Of a stretch of 8,138 bases of DNA, positions 6,515-8,138 are shown in pieces. The notes beneath the pieces are model-generated. The model made no database searches, had not been told where the DNA came from, and saw only the letters and a list, made by a program, of their open reading frames with translations. Origin of the DNA: HLUCCA09 sp038757905. GTDB taxonomy: Bacteria > Pseudomonadota > Alphaproteobacteria > Rhodobacterales > Rhodobacteraceae. The stretch's first letter is position 1; the number at the start of each line of letters is the position of its first letter. The DNA is taken from assembly GCA_038757905.1 (NCBI GenBank), contig JBCDGG010000190.1, forward strand, positions 1 to 8,138, written 5' to 3'. The translations under genes were made by a program, and so were the position numbers.

Positions 6515-7456
6515 ATGAGAGTGGCGTTTCAGATGGATCCGATCGTCGATGTCGACATCGAGGCCGATAGCACGTTTAGACTGGCCGAAGAGGCGCAGCG
6601 CCGGGGCCACACGCTGTTCTACTACGATCCGGCGGCGCTCGTGTGGCGTGACGGCCGGGTAAGCGCCATGGGTCATGCCATGTCGGTCCAGCGCGTGGCT
6701 GGTACGCCCGCCCTCCTGTCTCCGGCCGAACCGCTCGACCTGCATAGCATGGATGTGGTCTGGCTGCGGCAGGATCCGCCCTTCGACATGGGCTACATCA
6801 CTACGACCCACCTGCTCGACGCGCTTGCGCCCGAGGTGAGTGTCGTCAACAGCTCCTTTTGGGTGCGCAATCTGCCCGAAAAGCTGCTCGTGCTGGATTA
6901 CCCCGAACTGATCCCGCCCACGATGATCGCGCGGAGCCTGGAGGCCCTGCGCGCCTTCAAGGCGGAGTTCGGGGATATCATCGTCAAGCCGCTCTACGGC
7001 AACGGCGGCGCGGGCGTGTTCCGGCTGCGCGAAAGCGACGGCAACCTTGCCTCCCTGCATGAGTTGTTCTCCGGCATCAACCGCGAGCCCCTGATCGCAC
7101 AGCGGTTCCTTCCGGAGGTGGCTGGCGGCGACAAACGGGTGATCCTGGTGGACGGAGAGCCCGTGGGCGCCATCAACCGGGTGCCCGCCAAGGGCGAGAC
7201 CCGGTCGAACCTGCATGTGGGCGGGCGCGCGGAAAAGGCCGAAGTGACGGCGCGCGATCGCGAAATCTGCGCCGCGATCGGCCCGGTCCTGCGCGAACGT
7301 GGCCAGGTCTTTGTGGGGATCGACGTCATCGGCCCCTATCTGACGGAGATCAACGTGACCTCGCCCACGGGTATCCAGGAGTTGGAGCGGTTCGACGGGA
7401 CGAACGTGGCCGGCCTCATCTGGGATGCCGTCGAAGCGCGGCACGGCGCGACCTAG
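6515..7456 (+). CDS. gshB: glutathione synthetase
   Basis: GshB joins gamma-glutamylcysteine and glycine using ATP, the second step of glutathione synthesis in the cytoplasm. The 313 residues match the family's usual 315 or so. The N-terminal domain has AFQMDPI (4 to 10), ADSTF (17 to 21), VVWLRQDPPFDMGYI (81 to 95) and VVNSSFWVRNLPEKL (110 to 124). The ATP-grasp part has IIVKPLYGNGGAGVFR (155 to 170; lysine and glycine-rich loop), GDKRVILVDGEPVGAINRVP (205 to 224), TRSNLHVGG (229 to 237) and GIDVIGPYLTEINVTSPTGIQELE (268 to 291), with D270, E278 and N280 as expected metal ligands. The frame stays open upstream to 6248, but that part is Arg/Pro-rich and unlike any GshB, while homologues begin at this Met. 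A GAGGA at 6499 to 6503 is a somewhat distant ribosome binding site (11 bases). The gene is 497 bases from yraN, so it probably has its own promoter. Confidence 0.96.
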   Translation: MRVAFQMDPIVDVDIEADSTFRLAEEAQRRGHTLFYYDPAALVWRDGRVSAMGHAMSVQRVAGTPALLSPAEPLDLHSMDVVWLRQDPPFDMGYITTTHLLDALAPEVSVVNSSFWVRNLPEKLLVLDYPELIPPTMIARSLEALRAFKAEFGDIIVKPLYGNGGAGVFRLRESDGNLASLHELFSGINREPLIAQRFLPEVAGGDKRVILVDGEPVGAINRVPAKGETRSNLHVGGRAEKAEVTARDREICAAIGPVLRERGQVFVGIDVIGPYLTEINVTSPTGIQELERFDGTNVAGLIWDAVEARHGAT

Positions 7457-7484
7457 CGCGCCCTGGCCATGGTGTGACCCGCGC

Positions 7485-8138
7485 ATGGGCCCCAAGCGAA
7501 ACCCCTCGGCCCGCCTCCGACTTGCAACGCTGGTGCTGCGCAGGATCCTCAAGCCGCGGCTGGAGCGCACGCCGACGCCGCAGATCGCCCGTGCCGAGTT
7601 CGACCGGGTGGTGCCGCGTCTGATCCGCAGGCCGCCCTTCCTGCTCCGCCGCGTGCGCCCCGCCACCGCCACTACGCCGGAGCTGCACTGGATCGAGTGC
7701 GGGGCCCCAAGACGGCGCGGGGTGATCCTGTATGCCCATGGCGGCGCCTATTTCGCGGGCAGCCCGGCCACCCATGAGGGCCTCGTCGGCCGGCTCTGTC
7801 GGCTGACGGGATTGTCCGCGGTGATGCCCGTCTACGCCCGCGCGCCGGAGCATCCCGCGCCCGCCGCCTATGACGACGTCTGCCGCACCCACGCGGCCCT
7901 CCTTCGGCAAGGCCACGCGGCTGATGAGATCGTTCTGGCCGGTGACAGCGCCGGCGGCGGGCTGGCCATGGCGCTTCTGGCGCGGCTGTGCGGCGAAGAT
8001 GCGCGGCCCGCCACGGCCGTGGTGTTCAGCCCCTGGGTGGATCTGGCCATGGGCAGCGCGAGCCTTCAGACGAATGCTGCCGCCGATCCGGTGCTGCCGG
8101 TGTCGCGGCTGCGCGACGTCGTCGGCTATGTCACGGGA
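7485..8138 (+). CDS. alpha/beta hydrolase, hormone-sensitive-lipase type (5' part)
   Basis: The frame runs off the right edge; 218 residues are visible. It has the hallmarks of the bacterial HSL (family IV esterase) group: HGGAYFAGS at 85 to 93 (oxyanion-hole HGG motif), YARAPEHPAPAAYDD at 117 to 131 (compare the family's YRLAPEHPFPAA), and the nucleophile elbow GDSAGG at 153 to 158 with catalytic Ser155, then FSPWVDL at 181 to 187. The catalytic Asp and His lie beyond the window. The N-terminus is strongly basic with a short helical stretch and no signal peptide, so it is likely cytoplasmic. Members cleave short- to medium-chain acyl esters, but the true substrate cannot be told. The ATG at 7485 is 28 bases past the gshB stop with no clear ribosome binding site, so co-transcription with gshB is plausible. 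Confidence 0.88.
   Translation, partial: MGPKRNPSARLRLATLVLRRILKPRLERTPTPQIARAEFDRVVPRLIRRPPFLLRRVRPATATTPELHWIECGAPRRRGVILYAHGGAYFAGSPATHEGLVGRLCRLTGLSAVMPVYARAPEHPAPAAYDDVCRTHAALLRQGHAADEIVLAGDSAGGGLAMALLARLCGEDARPATAVVFSPWVDLAMGSASLQTNAAADPVLPVSRLRDVVGYVTG

Noticed and set aside
6020..7672. 550-residue open frame on the minus strand across the gap, gshB and the hydrolase start
   Set aside because: It spans two genes and the gap on the opposite strand, is very rich in Arg, and mirrors the gshB codons. It is a shadow frame.

Overview
The window is about two thirds G+C and looks like chromosomal DNA of an alphaproteobacterium, most likely family Rhodobacteraceae. Three things point that way: a C-terminal VPLP-type sorting/anchor segment on the first gene, a glutathione synthetase opening with AFQMDP and ADSTF motifs, and the order lpoA-like gene / rsmI / yraN / gshB. 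These are read by eye from recalled family sequences, not from a search.

Layout. At the left edge, the 3' part of a plus-strand gene (to 520) encodes a beta-rich exported protein ending in a VPLP-type transmembrane anchor. It converges with a minus-strand pair: an lpoA-type lipoprotein gene (4601 to 3426), followed with a short overlap by glnD, the PII uridylyltransferase (3445 to 590). A 61-bp divergent spacer separates lpoA from rsmI (4663 to 5544), which is followed on the plus strand by yraN (5601 to 6017). About 500 bp without a convincing gene comes next, then gshB (6515 to 7456), then the 5' part of an alpha/beta hydrolase of the hormone-sensitive-lipase type, which runs off the right edge.

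How they fit. The genes serve core functions: nitrogen-status signalling (glnD), cell-wall synthase activation or a related envelope role (lpoA-like), 16S rRNA 2'-O-methylation (rsmI), a conserved nuclease-fold protein (yraN) and glutathione synthesis (gshB). lpoA, rsmI and yraN are also neighbours in Escherichia coli, so this is an old conserved cluster, here with lpoA facing the other way. I see no mobile element, CRISPR array, tRNA, rRNA or defence system.

No previously undescribed system is evident. The stretch most worth a second look is the roughly 500-bp gap before gshB, which carries several inverted repeats. Others are a 31-nt hairpin just ahead of the yraN ribosome binding site, the non-ATG overlapping start of glnD, and the unusual tail on the VPLP-anchored protein.
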